Positions 1 through 7,023 of a stretch of DNA of 21,645 bases are shown here, piece after piece (positions within the stretch are counted from its first letter, which is position 1; every line of letters starts with the position of its first letter). The notes beneath the pieces are model-generated. The model had not been told where the DNA came from, searched no databases, and was given only the letters and a program-made list of their open reading frames with translations. The DNA comes from Candidatus Babeliales bacterium (GTDB lineage: Bacteria > Babelota > Babeliae > Babelales > JABDEC01), in assembly GCA_031292305.1 (NCBI GenBank), contig JARLHJ010000027.1:1-21645 (forward strand), read 5' to 3'. The position numbers were made by a program, and so were the translations under genes.

Positions 1-23
1 ATAAACCCACCAATCCTAAAATA

Positions 24-51
24 TTGGGCACGCTGTAAATAGCGTGCCCAA
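24..51 (-). terminator. Hairpin terminator after the 67-924 gene
   Basis: A perfect 11-bp GC-containing inverted repeat (TTGGGCACGCT and its complement) with a 6-nt loop lies 15 nt past the stop codon of the minus-strand gene. The T-tract that follows on the minus strand is short (TATTTT), so termination may be moderate. Confidence 0.7.
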
Positions 52-66
52 ATTAATGACTATTAA

Positions 67-924
67 TTACTCAACCATTTTAAGTGTTGATGGTGTTCCT
101 TCAACTTCTACTTCAGCAGTAGACGCACCCTCTACATTGTCATTAGATGCATTAGCCATATTGTCATTAGATGCATTAGCCATTCTTGCAGCTCTAGCAT
201 CTGCAATCACTTTTGCATTTGCAGCATTTTTTCCTTGTATATATTGTAAATTTGCAAGTTGGTCTTCAGCTGAAAGCTCTTTATATTCAGCTTGAGCTTG
301 AGAAACTTGATCATCACCATATAAATCTGATACGCCAGTAAGGTTGTCACCAGATGTAACTAGTGCATCATTTGCACGTTGCCCTTGAACTTTTTCTATT
401 TTTCCTGCTACTGCCACTAGTTGATCATCATTCATTGAAGAAATTAATTTGCCTGCTTCTTCAATAGGTAAACCCTGTTCTGCTAAATACTCCTCTTTAG
501 TTTGAGGACCAAATTGAGGCGCATTTTTTGCAGTATAATATTTATATGCAACTGCAGCACTAATACCTAAAGCAGCTGCAACACCTACAGTGATTGCGGC
601 AATATCTGCAGCAGTTAATTTCTTAGAACCACCATTAGAAGCTTTTGCTATTGCGCTAGCAACCGCACCAGCAATTACCGCGGGTGTTTTTGGTCCAGCT
701 GGTACCTTTGCTGTGGCTTGAGCAACTGCTCCAGAAATTACTTTTGGAGGTAGTTTAGGCTTAATTTTAGCTTTAGCTGCTAAAATAGCTTTGTGAGCTT
801 TAGCTTTTAAAAGCGCTTGTTGTCTAGCTTTTGCAAGCTTAGATTGCTTTGAATTTACAGGAGCGGCTTGCAATAATGTGCTACCACTCATTAACAATAC
901 TAAAATAAACATTAACTTTTTCAT
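67..924 (-). CDS. Secreted Ala-rich protein of unknown function
   Basis: This 285-residue protein is not assignable to a known family. The ATG at 924 follows a clear GGGAGA ribosome binding site. Residues 1-20 form a typical signal peptide (basic MKK, hydrophobic core, LLQA before the likely cleavage). Residues 21-60 are Lys/Ala-rich and helical. Residues 61-100 hold an internal duplication (VISGAVAQATAK, then VIAGAVASAIAK). Residues 105-127 form a second Ala/Gly-rich hydrophobic segment, long enough to span a membrane, ending ALGISAAVAYKYY. A related ALGLS..AAYSKY segment is present in the neighbour at 1162-2850, suggesting shared ancestry. The C-terminal part is acidic and Asn/Asp-rich and includes an exact tandem repeat (MANASNDN twice). 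Its own promoter (1033-1062) and terminator (24-51) make it monocistronic. A membrane-tethered or surface role is an inference. Confidence 0.85.
   Translation of the reverse strand: MKKLMFILVLLMSGSTLLQAAPVNSKQSKLAKARQQALLKAKAHKAILAAKAKIKPKLPPKVISGAVAQATAKVPAGPKTPAVIAGAVASAIAKASNGGSKKLTAADIAAITVGVAAALGISAAVAYKYYTAKNAPQFGPQTKEEYLAEQGLPIEEAGKLISSMNDDQLVAVAGKIEKVQGQRANDALVTSGDNLTGVSDLYGDDQVSQAQAEYKELSAEDQLANLQYIQGKNAANAKVIADARAARMANASNDNMANASNDNVEGASTAEVEVEGTPSTLKMVE
136..183. repeat. Exact 24-bp in-frame tandem duplication
   Basis: Positions 136-159 and 160-183 are identical. The unit is a multiple of three and encodes the MANASNDN-type repeat near the C-terminus of the 67-924 protein, so copy number can change without a frameshift. 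Confidence 0.95.
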
Positions 925-964
925 AACATTCTCCCTTTTTTAATTTTATAACTCATTAAGCCCT

Positions 965-977
965 TGCCACCATGGCA
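965..977 (-). promoter_or_regulatory. Small GC-rich hairpin in the 5' leader of the 67-924 gene
   Basis: TGCCA and TGGCA arms with a 3-nt loop lie inside the roughly 100-nt leader predicted from the promoter at 1033-1062. It is one of few GC-rich spots in an AT-rich leader. A regulatory role is only a possibility. Confidence 0.3.
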
Positions 978-1032
978 CTGCCTAAAGTTTATACTTAGAG
1001 CAGAAAAACCCTAAAATATTACTATTAGTCTT

Positions 1033-1062
1033 ATTCTAGCAAAATTAAATTTATAAAATCAA
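1033..1062 (-). promoter_or_regulatory. Promoter of the 67-924 gene (family type)
   Basis: On the minus strand TTGATT (1057-1062) is followed by an 18-bp spacer and TAGAAT (1033-1038), preceded by TGC as an extended -10. The same layout occurs before the genes starting at 2850, 6369 and 17513. The start site would be near 1026, giving a leader of about 100 nt. Confidence 0.7.
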
Positions 1063-1103
1063 CAGTTTTGAACAAAAAGACTTGAGGTTTAAATACCGAA
1101 AAA

Positions 1104-1141
1104 GAATAAAGCGTATTGATTTAAATCAATACGCTTTATTC
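1104..1141 (-). terminator. Perfect-palindrome terminator after the 1162-2850 gene
   Basis: Two 19-nt arms are exact complements with no unpaired centre, including the GCGTATTGAT core. On the minus strand the stem is followed by TTTTT (complement of 1099-1103). It sits 20 nt beyond the stop codon at 1162, so it is read as a strong intrinsic terminator. Confidence 0.85.
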
Positions 1142-1161
1142 GCTAATTTATAAATTAAAGC

Positions 1162-2850
1162 CTATCCTCTGTTGAAATCAAAATGTACATCGCCCTCTTC
1201 ATTTACAGAATAAGTAACGTCATCATTATTAGCATCCACAGGTGACGCAATATTGTCAGCTGCCTGGCTTCCTGCAGCAGGAGTTCCTGGAGCTTCTGCG
1301 TTCGCTAATTCATTTTGCGCATCTGCTAATTGCTGTTCTGCCTGAACGCGTGCAAGTTCTGCTCTTGCTGCAATTTCAGCCTTTTGCTCTGCAGATAGTG
1401 CTGGTGGACCACTTTTTACCACAGCTGGAGCTTCGGCTTTGGTTGCAACTTGTGCCTTTTCTACAGGAGCTGGCTTTCCCTGAGCATTTAATAACTTAGC
1501 CTCAGCTGATATCATCTCATTTTGTAGCTTTTTAAACCCTGCATCAACAACATCTTTTTGATACGCTTTTACCTTAGCCTCTATCGCCTGAGAACTTAAC
1601 CCCTCAGCTTTAAGCTTTTGGCCATAATCATTTAACCCTTTATTTAACGCAGATACTTCTGCAGCAACTTTTTTTGAAGTCGTTTCATAATTCAATTTTG
1701 CACTTGCAACTTCAGACTCTATTGAAGCGGCATTTTTTGCTGCAGTAACAGCCTTTGCATTAGCCACTTCAGCTTTTGATCGCGCCGCATCAGCGTCCGC
1801 CTGTGCTTTTATAGCAGCTTGAGCTTTTGCACTTGATCTTAGGCCACCTACTGCATCTTTTGCTTCTTGTTTGGCAATATCTGCTTTTGCTTGCGCTGCT
1901 TTAGCTTTATTTTGTGCAGCTATTTTAGCTTGTTGTGAAGTAATTTTTTCAAGGTTGGCTTTAGCGAGCGCCGGTGAGTCAGAAGTTTTAAGATCTGCTT
2001 GTGCTTTTAATCTAGCTTGCTCTAATGCCTTATCTAGCTGTTTAGCATTTCCCTTTTCAAAATTCGTTGTATCTTTCACATTTTGTTGTGCCGCAGATTT
2101 AGCTTCTATAAGTTCTTTTTTTGCATCTTGAAGAGCAATTTTTGCTTGGTTTGCCATTTTTGTAGATGCCATAGATTTTGTAAATGCTTCATCAAATTTG
2201 TCTTGCGCATCTGCTTTTTGCTCTGCTGTACCTGTTTTTTTAACAGCATCTAATTCATTTTTTGCAGCTTTTAGATCAGCGGCTTCCTGCTTTGCTATTT
2301 TTGCTGTTTTTTCTACATTTGCTTGTTCTGTTTTAATTATTTCTGGTAACGCAGCTTCTTGTTGTGTTTTATATTGCTGATATTTACTATAAGCTGCTTT
2401 GCCACTAAGTCCAAGCGCTGATGCAGCTGCCAATCCAGCAGCACTTAAACCAGCTATTTCCAATTCTTTTTTATATTTCTTAAAAAAGTCTTCCATCTTA
2501 GAACCAACAGATTCACTTGAGCCAGAATCACTAGCTTCTGGTATAGTAACTGGTGTTGAACTAGTTACTGGAAGAACGGTTGTTAAACCAGTACCAGTAT
2601 TTGCTGGTGTAGATGGCACAGTAATTGGTGTTGTTATTGGCCCAGTCGCTTTAACAGATATAGGCTTATTAACTACCGGCTTAGGTTTTACAGTAACCTT
2701 AGGTTTAGGCTGAACTTTTGTAGTCTTTGGTTTAACTTTTACTTTTACAACTTTTTTTACAACTTCAGTTTTCACTAAAAAACTTGTAGTTAAACCCAAC
2801 ACAATAAAGCTTATGCTTAGTGCTTTAACTAAATATAATAACTTCTTCAT
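1162..2850 (-). CDS. Secreted Ala/Lys-rich coiled-coil protein
   Basis: The ATG at 2850 was chosen because AAAGGA lies just upstream and MKKLLYLVKALSISFIVLGL then forms a signal peptide; the frame is open 26 codons further, but that extension overlaps the promoter. The product is 562 residues. Residues 27-60 are Lys/Val/Pro-rich, 61-105 Thr/Pro/Val-rich and probably unstructured. Residues 130-160 carry an Ala/Gly hydrophobic segment ending ALGLSGKAAYSKYQQY, like that of the 67-924 protein. About 170-470 is long Ala/Lys/Gln/Glu heptad-type helix, likely coiled coil. Residues 481-486 (GPPALS) begin a segment resembling the end of the 3820-5040 protein, followed by an acidic tail (VDANNDDV). No enzyme motif was seen. 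It has its own promoter and terminator. An export and envelope or host-contact role is inferred from composition only. Confidence 0.85.
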   Translation of the reverse strand: MKKLLYLVKALSISFIVLGLTTSFLVKTEVVKKVVKVKVKPKTTKVQPKPKVTVKPKPVVNKPISVKATGPITTPITVPSTPANTGTGLTTVLPVTSSTPVTIPEASDSGSSESVGSKMEDFFKKYKKELEIAGLSAAGLAAASALGLSGKAAYSKYQQYKTQQEAALPEIIKTEQANVEKTAKIAKQEAADLKAAKNELDAVKKTGTAEQKADAQDKFDEAFTKSMASTKMANQAKIALQDAKKELIEAKSAAQQNVKDTTNFEKGNAKQLDKALEQARLKAQADLKTSDSPALAKANLEKITSQQAKIAAQNKAKAAQAKADIAKQEAKDAVGGLRSSAKAQAAIKAQADADAARSKAEVANAKAVTAAKNAASIESEVASAKLNYETTSKKVAAEVSALNKGLNDYGQKLKAEGLSSQAIEAKVKAYQKDVVDAGFKKLQNEMISAEAKLLNAQGKPAPVEKAQVATKAEAPAVVKSGPPALSAEQKAEIAARAELARVQAEQQLADAQNELANAEAPGTPAAGSQAADNIASPVDANNDDVTYSVNEEGDVHFDFNRG

Positions 2851-2905
2851 AATATCCTTTAGTATATTAATAATGTGTATTTCATTCTCAAATACACTTA
2901 ATATT

Positions 2906-2935
2906 ACCTTAGCAAAGTTATTAAACAAAAATCAA
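2906..2935 (-). promoter_or_regulatory. Promoter of the 1162-2850 gene (family type)
   Basis: Minus strand: TTGATT (2930-2935), 18-bp spacer, TGC extension and TAAGGT (2906-2911). The -10 is imperfect, but the -35, spacer length and extended -10 match the other three family promoters. Confidence 0.65.
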
Positions 2936-2979
2936 TGTTTTTAAATTCAATTTGGATATTAATTAGGTGGGAATAACTT

Positions 2980-3008
2980 TTAGGGCTTACTTCTTAAGTA
3001 AGCCCTAA
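2980..3008 (-). terminator. Hairpin terminator after the 3017-3769 gene
   Basis: A perfect 13-bp inverted repeat (TTAGGGCTTACTT arm) with a 3-nt loop lies 8 nt past the stop codon. The minus-strand tail (AAGTTATT) is poor in T, so this may act partly as an RNA 3'-end stabiliser. Confidence 0.65.
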
Positions 3009-3016
3009 TTTAAATT

Positions 3017-3769
3017 TTATAATCCCATCTCAGTTAAGCTAATGCCTTCTCGAGATTCAACATCAGGCACAACATCTACAGATGAATTCAAGTCTACATT
3101 CGATTGAGCATCTCTTTGCGATACTGTAGTAGTTTCTCTCGCTTTATTTTGCAAACTAGTAAGTTCTTCTTGCGCTCGAAGGCTTTCTAATGCATCTTCT
3201 CTTTCTTTTATAGCTGCGTCCGTCTTTGCTTTAGCTTTAGCTAATTTATTATTAATTTTAGCTTTATCAGCAGCAGCTGTTTGTTGCGCAGCGGTTCGTT
3301 TAGCGCTTAGTTCAGCGGATTTTGCATTAGGTCCACCACTTTTTGAAATCTCTGTAGAAATTTGACTATCTAATATTTTTGCTTTTTCTTCATTTGCTCT
3401 TATGTTTTGGGCATAAGAGCTTTTGTTTATTTCATTTTGCTTATTCAAAGCTTTGATCACTTTTGAATTAGCATTTTCTAAATGCACAGCTGTTTCATTA
3501 GACAAATCTTTTTGTGCTTTAGCAACTTTTTTTTGAGCAGCATCAACTGCCAATGTAGCTTCCTCTGGATTTCCTGAGCCACGGTCAGCTAACTTACTCA
3601 ATTCCTTAGCTTTTTGCAGGTTGTTTTTCGCTATTTCTAACTTAGATTGAGCTGCTTTGACACTAACAGAAGTCCCTTTAGTAGTTAGTTTGGTTAAAAA
3701 ACCTATTGCATAAGCATTAAATGAACTAATTAATACAAAACTCAATAACACATAAATTAACTTATTCAT
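3017..3769 (-). CDS. Secreted helical protein with the shared acidic C-tail
   Basis: The product is 250 residues. MNKLIYVLLSFVLISSFNAY forms a signal peptide with likely cleavage after AYA. Two adjacent ATGs exist (3772 and 3769); 3769 gives better spacing to GGGGG. An earlier in-frame start at 3796 is rejected because it lies within the terminator hairpin of the preceding gene. The body is Lys/Ala/Glu-rich with heptad character, likely coiled coil throughout. The last about 50 residues (RAQEELTSLQNKAR to ISLTEMGL) are nearly the same as those of the 406-residue neighbour, including synonymous positions. The gene starts only 47 nt after that neighbour's stop, with a hairpin between, so expression probably depends on readthrough. 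Function unknown. Confidence 0.82.
   Translation of the reverse strand: MNKLIYVLLSFVLISSFNAYAIGFLTKLTTKGTSVSVKAAQSKLEIAKNNLQKAKELSKLADRGSGNPEEATLAVDAAQKKVAKAQKDLSNETAVHLENANSKVIKALNKQNEINKSSYAQNIRANEEKAKILDSQISTEISKSGGPNAKSAELSAKRTAAQQTAAADKAKINNKLAKAKAKTDAAIKEREDALESLRAQEELTSLQNKARETTTVSQRDAQSNVDLNSSVDVVPDVESREGISLTEMGL
3018..3180. repeat. Direct repeat copy 1 (C-tail coding)
   Basis: This segment matches 3821-3983 at a constant offset of 803 nt. The first 105 nt differ at 4 positions; the rest diverges to roughly three-quarters identity. It encodes the shared C-terminal tail. Confidence 0.9.
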
Positions 3770-3788
3770 CATAAGCCCCCAAATAAAT

Positions 3789-3809
3789 AGGCCCACTATT
3801 CGTGGGCCT
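3789..3809 (-). terminator. Hairpin between the 3820-5040 and 3017-3769 genes
   Basis: AGGCCCAC and GTGGGCCT arms (8 bp, GC-rich) with a 5-nt loop are followed on the minus strand by ATTTATTT. It starts 10 nt past the stop at 3820 and ends about 20 nt before the next start codon, leaving no room for a separate promoter between the two genes. It may be a partial terminator. Confidence 0.7.
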
Positions 3810-3819
3810 TCAATTTAAC

Positions 3820-5040
3820 CTATAATCCCATCTCTGTTAAGCTGATGTCTTCTCGAGATTCAACATCAGGCACATCATCTACAGATGAATTCAAGTCTAC
3901 ATTCGATTGAGCATCTCTTTGCGATGCAGCACTAGTTTCTTTAGCTGTATTTTGCAAGCTCGTAAGTTTTTCTTGAGCTCTAAGAGTTGCTAATTCTGCC
4001 TTCGCTTTAGCTTGCGCAACTGTTCTTGCAATATCAGCTTTATTTTGTTCACTTAATGGTGGCGGACCTTTTTTTATTACAGGTTTTGCAATTAGATCTT
4101 CTGAAATTTTTGCTTTTGCCGACCCAGATTTCACTCTTTCTAGCTCTGCATTTTTGGCTTGACGAGCAGCCATTTTCTTTTCTAATTCACTCATTGGTCT
4201 TTCTGTAGAAGTTTGTTTTGCAGGAGCTGATTGCGATCTAGATGCGGAATTTAATTTTGGCATTGTTCTAACTTCAGATATATTATCAGTAGTAGCTGAT
4301 TTAGGTGCAATAGCTTTAGAAGTTGCTTGACGTGCTGCTAATTTTGCTTTCATTTCTGCCATCATATCTGGTTTTGCAACAGCTTTATTTTCCACTGATG
4401 CAGACTTTAATTTTGCACTTCCTAATGCATCAGCCAGCGATTTTCCACCTACTCTTGAAGGTGCTTTAAAAGATGATGATGGAGCTGGTGGCGCACCTGG
4501 TGCCATTGGCGGAGCCGCTGGTGCCATTGATGGTGCCATTGGAGGAGCTTCAGGCGCTAATGATGGCGCTGAAGGCACAGCTGTATTTTCAGTTGAAACA
4601 ACTGGTGATGTTTCTTTAGCTGAAACCTTAGCTTTAACATCTAATGATGCTGCTTTATTTTTTTCTATATCTAACTTTGCTTGCTCAACATCTGCTTTAG
4701 CTTGAATTGCATCTTTTAATTCTTTATGAGCTGCAGCTTCTTTGGCTGTTCCTTTTGCTTGTGCTAATTTATCAGTTGCATTTTTAATGTTTCTATCTAA
4801 CCTTGCTGCCATTTTAGATTCTAAAGTTTCTACTGGCTTAGCAACTGCTTTTGGTGCTGATGTTTTTACTTTTGCAGCTAAAGCCTGCTTCCAAGCTGGA
4901 ACTCCTTTTGCAGATGAGTGCGGCGAAGAAGGCGCACCAGGTGCCATAGGCGGCGCCATTGGGGGTGCCATTGGTGGAGCATCAGGAACTGCTAATACTA
5001 AATTAACTATTGATAAACTAAACAAAAATAACTTTTTCAT
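3820..5040 (-). CDS. Secreted modular Pro/Met-rich protein with the shared C-tail
   Basis: The product is 406 residues, with a perfect AAGGAG site before the ATG at 5040. Residues 1-17 are a signal peptide. Two similar modules follow. Module one has an APPMAP repeat at 21-36, then VPAWKQALAAKVKTSA (47-62), KAVAKP and KMAAR. Module two has APPMAP repeats at 165-186, then SLADALGSAKLKSA (201-214), KAVAKP and KLAAR. A third KMAAR.AKN copy lies at 289-297. GPPPLS (325-330) starts a segment shared with the 1162-2850 protein, and the last about 50 residues match the 3017-3769 protein. Proline-rich stretches next to short amphipathic basic helices recall actin-regulating proteins, but the LADALGSAKLK segment fits the WH2 consensus only loosely, so this is a conjecture. 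The gene lies 57 nt after the 5098-6369 gene with no hairpin between, so they are probably cotranscribed. Confidence 0.85.
   Translation of the reverse strand: MKKLFLFSLSIVNLVLAVPDAPPMAPPMAPPMAPGAPSSPHSSAKGVPAWKQALAAKVKTSAPKAVAKPVETLESKMAARLDRNIKNATDKLAQAKGTAKEAAAHKELKDAIQAKADVEQAKLDIEKNKAASLDVKAKVSAKETSPVVSTENTAVPSAPSLAPEAPPMAPSMAPAAPPMAPGAPPAPSSSFKAPSRVGGKSLADALGSAKLKSASVENKAVAKPDMMAEMKAKLAARQATSKAIAPKSATTDNISEVRTMPKLNSASRSQSAPAKQTSTERPMSELEKKMAARQAKNAELERVKSGSAKAKISEDLIAKPVIKKGPPPLSEQNKADIARTVAQAKAKAELATLRAQEKLTSLQNTAKETSAASQRDAQSNVDLNSSVDDVPDVESREDISLTEMGL
3821..3983. repeat. Direct repeat copy 2 (C-tail coding)
   Basis: Partner of 3018-3180. It spans the end of the 3820-5040 gene including its stop codon (TAG here, TAA in the partner). 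Confidence 0.9.
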
Positions 5041-5097
5041 TTTATCTCCTTTTTAAAAATCATTAAAACATCCGTAATAAATTAAAACGCTTTCTAT

Positions 5098-6369
5098 CTA
5101 TTTCCATTTGAGCACAGTCGCTACCTTACATTGTGCTTTAGTAATAGGTAATTGAACAGGTACAGTAGGTTTATTTTTTAACTTTAAATTACAACTTTTA
5201 GACTTAGCATTATAAGTTGCAGTTATGTTCGATGCACTACATAAAGCTGCAGTATTTAAGCCCAATTGCTTAGTTATATTATTTCCAACTATATAACAAT
5301 TTTTAGGAGCTGCCGCCACTGGTTTTGCAACTGGAACTGCTACTGGTTTTGGTGCTGCTGCCACTGGTTTTGCAACTGGAACTGCTACTGGTTTTGCAAC
5401 TGGAGCCACCAGGGGTACTGTTACTGGCGTCGCTTGTTGAACTGGCGTCGCTTGCTGCACTGGCGTCACTTGTTGAACCACTGGTGACGTTTGCTGCACT
5501 GTTGTCGAAACTGCTGCTGGTGTTGGCTGAACTACCGATGCCGCTGATGAAACTGCTTCTGGAGCTTTAAGAAGCTTACGCCCTTCATTATGACCATACT
5601 GTTGATAGTGATTAAATATAGAAACTAACCATTGTGTATCTGATACGTTGCCTTGAGCTAACATACCTGCATTTTGCAAATCTTGTTTGGTAGGGCTATA
5701 TGTACTTAAATCTGTAAAATTACCAGTATCTGACCAACTTGGGCCATTAATTTTTATCATTCTACCTTCTTTATATCCATAAGTAGTAAAATGCTGAATT
5801 GGATCCACTCCCGCAGCTTTTAAATCCGCGTTTGACGGGAAATTTATATAGGCTTGAGTATCAAACCCAGACAAAGATACAGGAACTACTACTGGCGTTT
5901 CGGGAGCTGAATTAGTCGTAGCGCATGTATTTTGATAACTTGGCCATGGATAGCCATCACATTCTAATGTGTGCGTTGTTTTCCAATTATTTCCACTTTG
6001 ATTTTTAAATAAACTTACATTTCCACTGCCATCCCAATTGAATTGAACTTCTAAATTGTCTCCATCTACAGGGGTATAATATGGCGCTGCCGTTGGGAAA
6101 TCAGTGTTATTATCAGAGATCTGATGACCACCACCTGTATTGCTATAATTAAAACCTAAATTCCCAGTACATGCTATTGGTATAGTTTGGGTTTGATTGC
6201 CTGAAATTGTTAATGGAAAAGCAGTAGAACTTGTACAATTTATAAGTTTATTAATCTGAATTGTATCGCCAGTTCCATTGGTAAATTTAAGGGTACCTTG
6301 TGTAGCTTCTGCTTTGAAGCATAATAAAATTGCTATAAGTAACAACAATTTAACTATATTACTTTTCAT
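5098..6369 (-). CDS. Secreted Cys-containing protein with FD..Y/EGR repeats and Pro-rich linker
   Basis: The product is 423 residues; AAGGAG precedes the ATG. Residues 1-22 are a signal peptide. Residues 24-140 look beta-rich, with four Cys (45, 67, 137, 149) suited to disulfides outside the cytoplasm. Residues 169-203 match a short repeat known from secreted bacterial proteins (FD..AY, then D..AAGVDP..H, then YGYKEGR). A weaker second copy at 220-264 ends YGHNEGR. Residues 270-356 are a Pro/Val/Ala linker made of VQQATP and KPVAVPVAKPVAAAP repeats. The last about 65 residues hold four more Cys (358, 377, 393, 414) in a small domain. The layout is two globular ends joined by a stiff linker, as in surface or secreted binding proteins. 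It appears to be the first gene of an operon leading into 3820-5040. Ligand unknown. Confidence 0.85.
   Translation of the reverse strand: MKSNIVKLLLLIAILLCFKAEATQGTLKFTNGTGDTIQINKLINCTSSTAFPLTISGNQTQTIPIACTGNLGFNYSNTGGGHQISDNNTDFPTAAPYYTPVDGDNLEVQFNWDGSGNVSLFKNQSGNNWKTTHTLECDGYPWPSYQNTCATTNSAPETPVVVPVSLSGFDTQAYINFPSNADLKAAGVDPIQHFTTYGYKEGRMIKINGPSWSDTGNFTDLSTYSPTKQDLQNAGMLAQGNVSDTQWLVSIFNHYQQYGHNEGRKLLKAPEAVSSAASVVQPTPAAVSTTVQQTSPVVQQVTPVQQATPVQQATPVTVPLVAPVAKPVAVPVAKPVAAAPKPVAVPVAKPVAAAPKNCYIVGNNITKQLGLNTAALCSASNITATYNAKSKSCNLKLKNKPTVPVQLPITKAQCKVATVLKWK
5316..5396. repeat. Tandem repeat coding the Pro/Val/Ala linker
   Basis: An exact 36-nt match (5316-5351 and 5361-5396) recurs with a 45-nt period. 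The period equals 15 codons, giving two KPVAVPVAKPVAAAP units in the 5098-6369 protein. Confidence 0.9.
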
Positions 6370-6404
6370 ATCAACTCCTTTTAAATTAAGATTATATTAA
6401 GTAA

Positions 6405-6434
6405 ATATTATCATATACAAGAAGAGAAAATCAA
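6405..6434 (-). promoter_or_regulatory. Promoter of the 5098-6369 gene (family type)
   Basis: Minus strand: TTGATT (6429-6434), 18-bp spacer, TGA extension and TAATAT (6405-6410). The start codon is about 36 nt downstream. It probably drives 5098-6369, 3820-5040 and, by readthrough, 3017-3769. Confidence 0.7.
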
Positions 6435-6525
6435 TAGAATTGCAATTAGAAATATTTTCCCGAGGCCTTTTTAGGGTAAAACAGGGTAGTTATTAAGAAC
6501 AAGTCATATCCAGCCTAAAACTTAT

Positions 6526-7023
6526 TTAAAAGTTCAAGTCATATATTAGAAATCTTGTTTTTTGAGTATTAATATCTTCATCATGCATTGTTATTTTTTT
6601 TAATTTAGATTCCATAAAATAATTTTCGGAAGTGTGCAAATTAATTAACTTACTCTTAATAATTGCAATTTCTTTGTCTAGGGTAAGTGTAATTATAGAA
6701 TTATACTGCAGCATTGGATTACTTAGTTTCATCAATTCTAAGGTGGATTCTATAGGCCAGGGACCATTATAAAGCATAATAGATTGTACAGTCCCGTTGT
6801 TGGGGTTTTTATTCTTTGAAGCATTTCTGTAATTATTTAAACATTTGAAAACACCGAAATTATGCAAACCTTCTAGCATCCTAAAATTAAATTCATATTC
6901 ATATTGTTTTTGTACTAAATCGGAATTGAAGATAATTGATTGCCATAGATTTAATGAAAAAATTAGAATGATAGAGAAAATAACTGTGACTAGCAATATG
7001 CATGATCCATTATTATTTTTCAT
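6526..7023 (-). CDS. Minor pseudopilin-like protein (PilX/GspK-like position)
   Basis: This 165-residue protein is last in a three-gene operon; its ATG overlaps the stop of the previous gene by 4 nt (ATGA). The N-terminus is a short polar leader ending in Gly (MKNNNG) and then a hydrophobic helix (about 8-28), the shape of a type IV prepilin. Unlike the two upstream proteins it lacks the Glu expected at mature position 5 (SCILL), a trait of GspK-type tip pseudopilins. The remainder is a small extracytoplasmic domain that I cannot match further. The gene order (two Glu5 prepilins followed by a Glu-less one) resembles gspI-gspJ-gspK or pilV-pilW-pilX. The assignment rests on the N-terminus and context. 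No clear terminator follows. Confidence 0.6.
   Translation of the reverse strand: MKNNNGSCILLVTVIFSIILIFSLNLWQSIIFNSDLVQKQYEYEFNFRMLEGLHNFGVFKCLNNYRNASKNKNPNNGTVQSIMLYNGPWPIESTLELMKLSNPMLQYNSIITLTLDKEIAIIKSKLINLHTSENYFMESKLKKITMHDEDINTQKTRFLIYDLNF

Noticed and set aside
1162-2928. Start of the coiled-coil gene at 2928 instead of 2850
   Set aside because: The extra 26 residues would overlap the promoter at 2906-2935, lack a ribosome binding site and bury the signal peptide.
5266-5570. Trp/Cys/Leu-repeat plus-strand frames
   Set aside because: They are antisense readings of the Pro/Val/Ala linker repeats; repeats keep several frames open.
6500-6544. CAAGTCATAT repeated at about 6500 and 6535
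   Set aside because: Only 10 nt and AT-rich; expected by chance at this composition.
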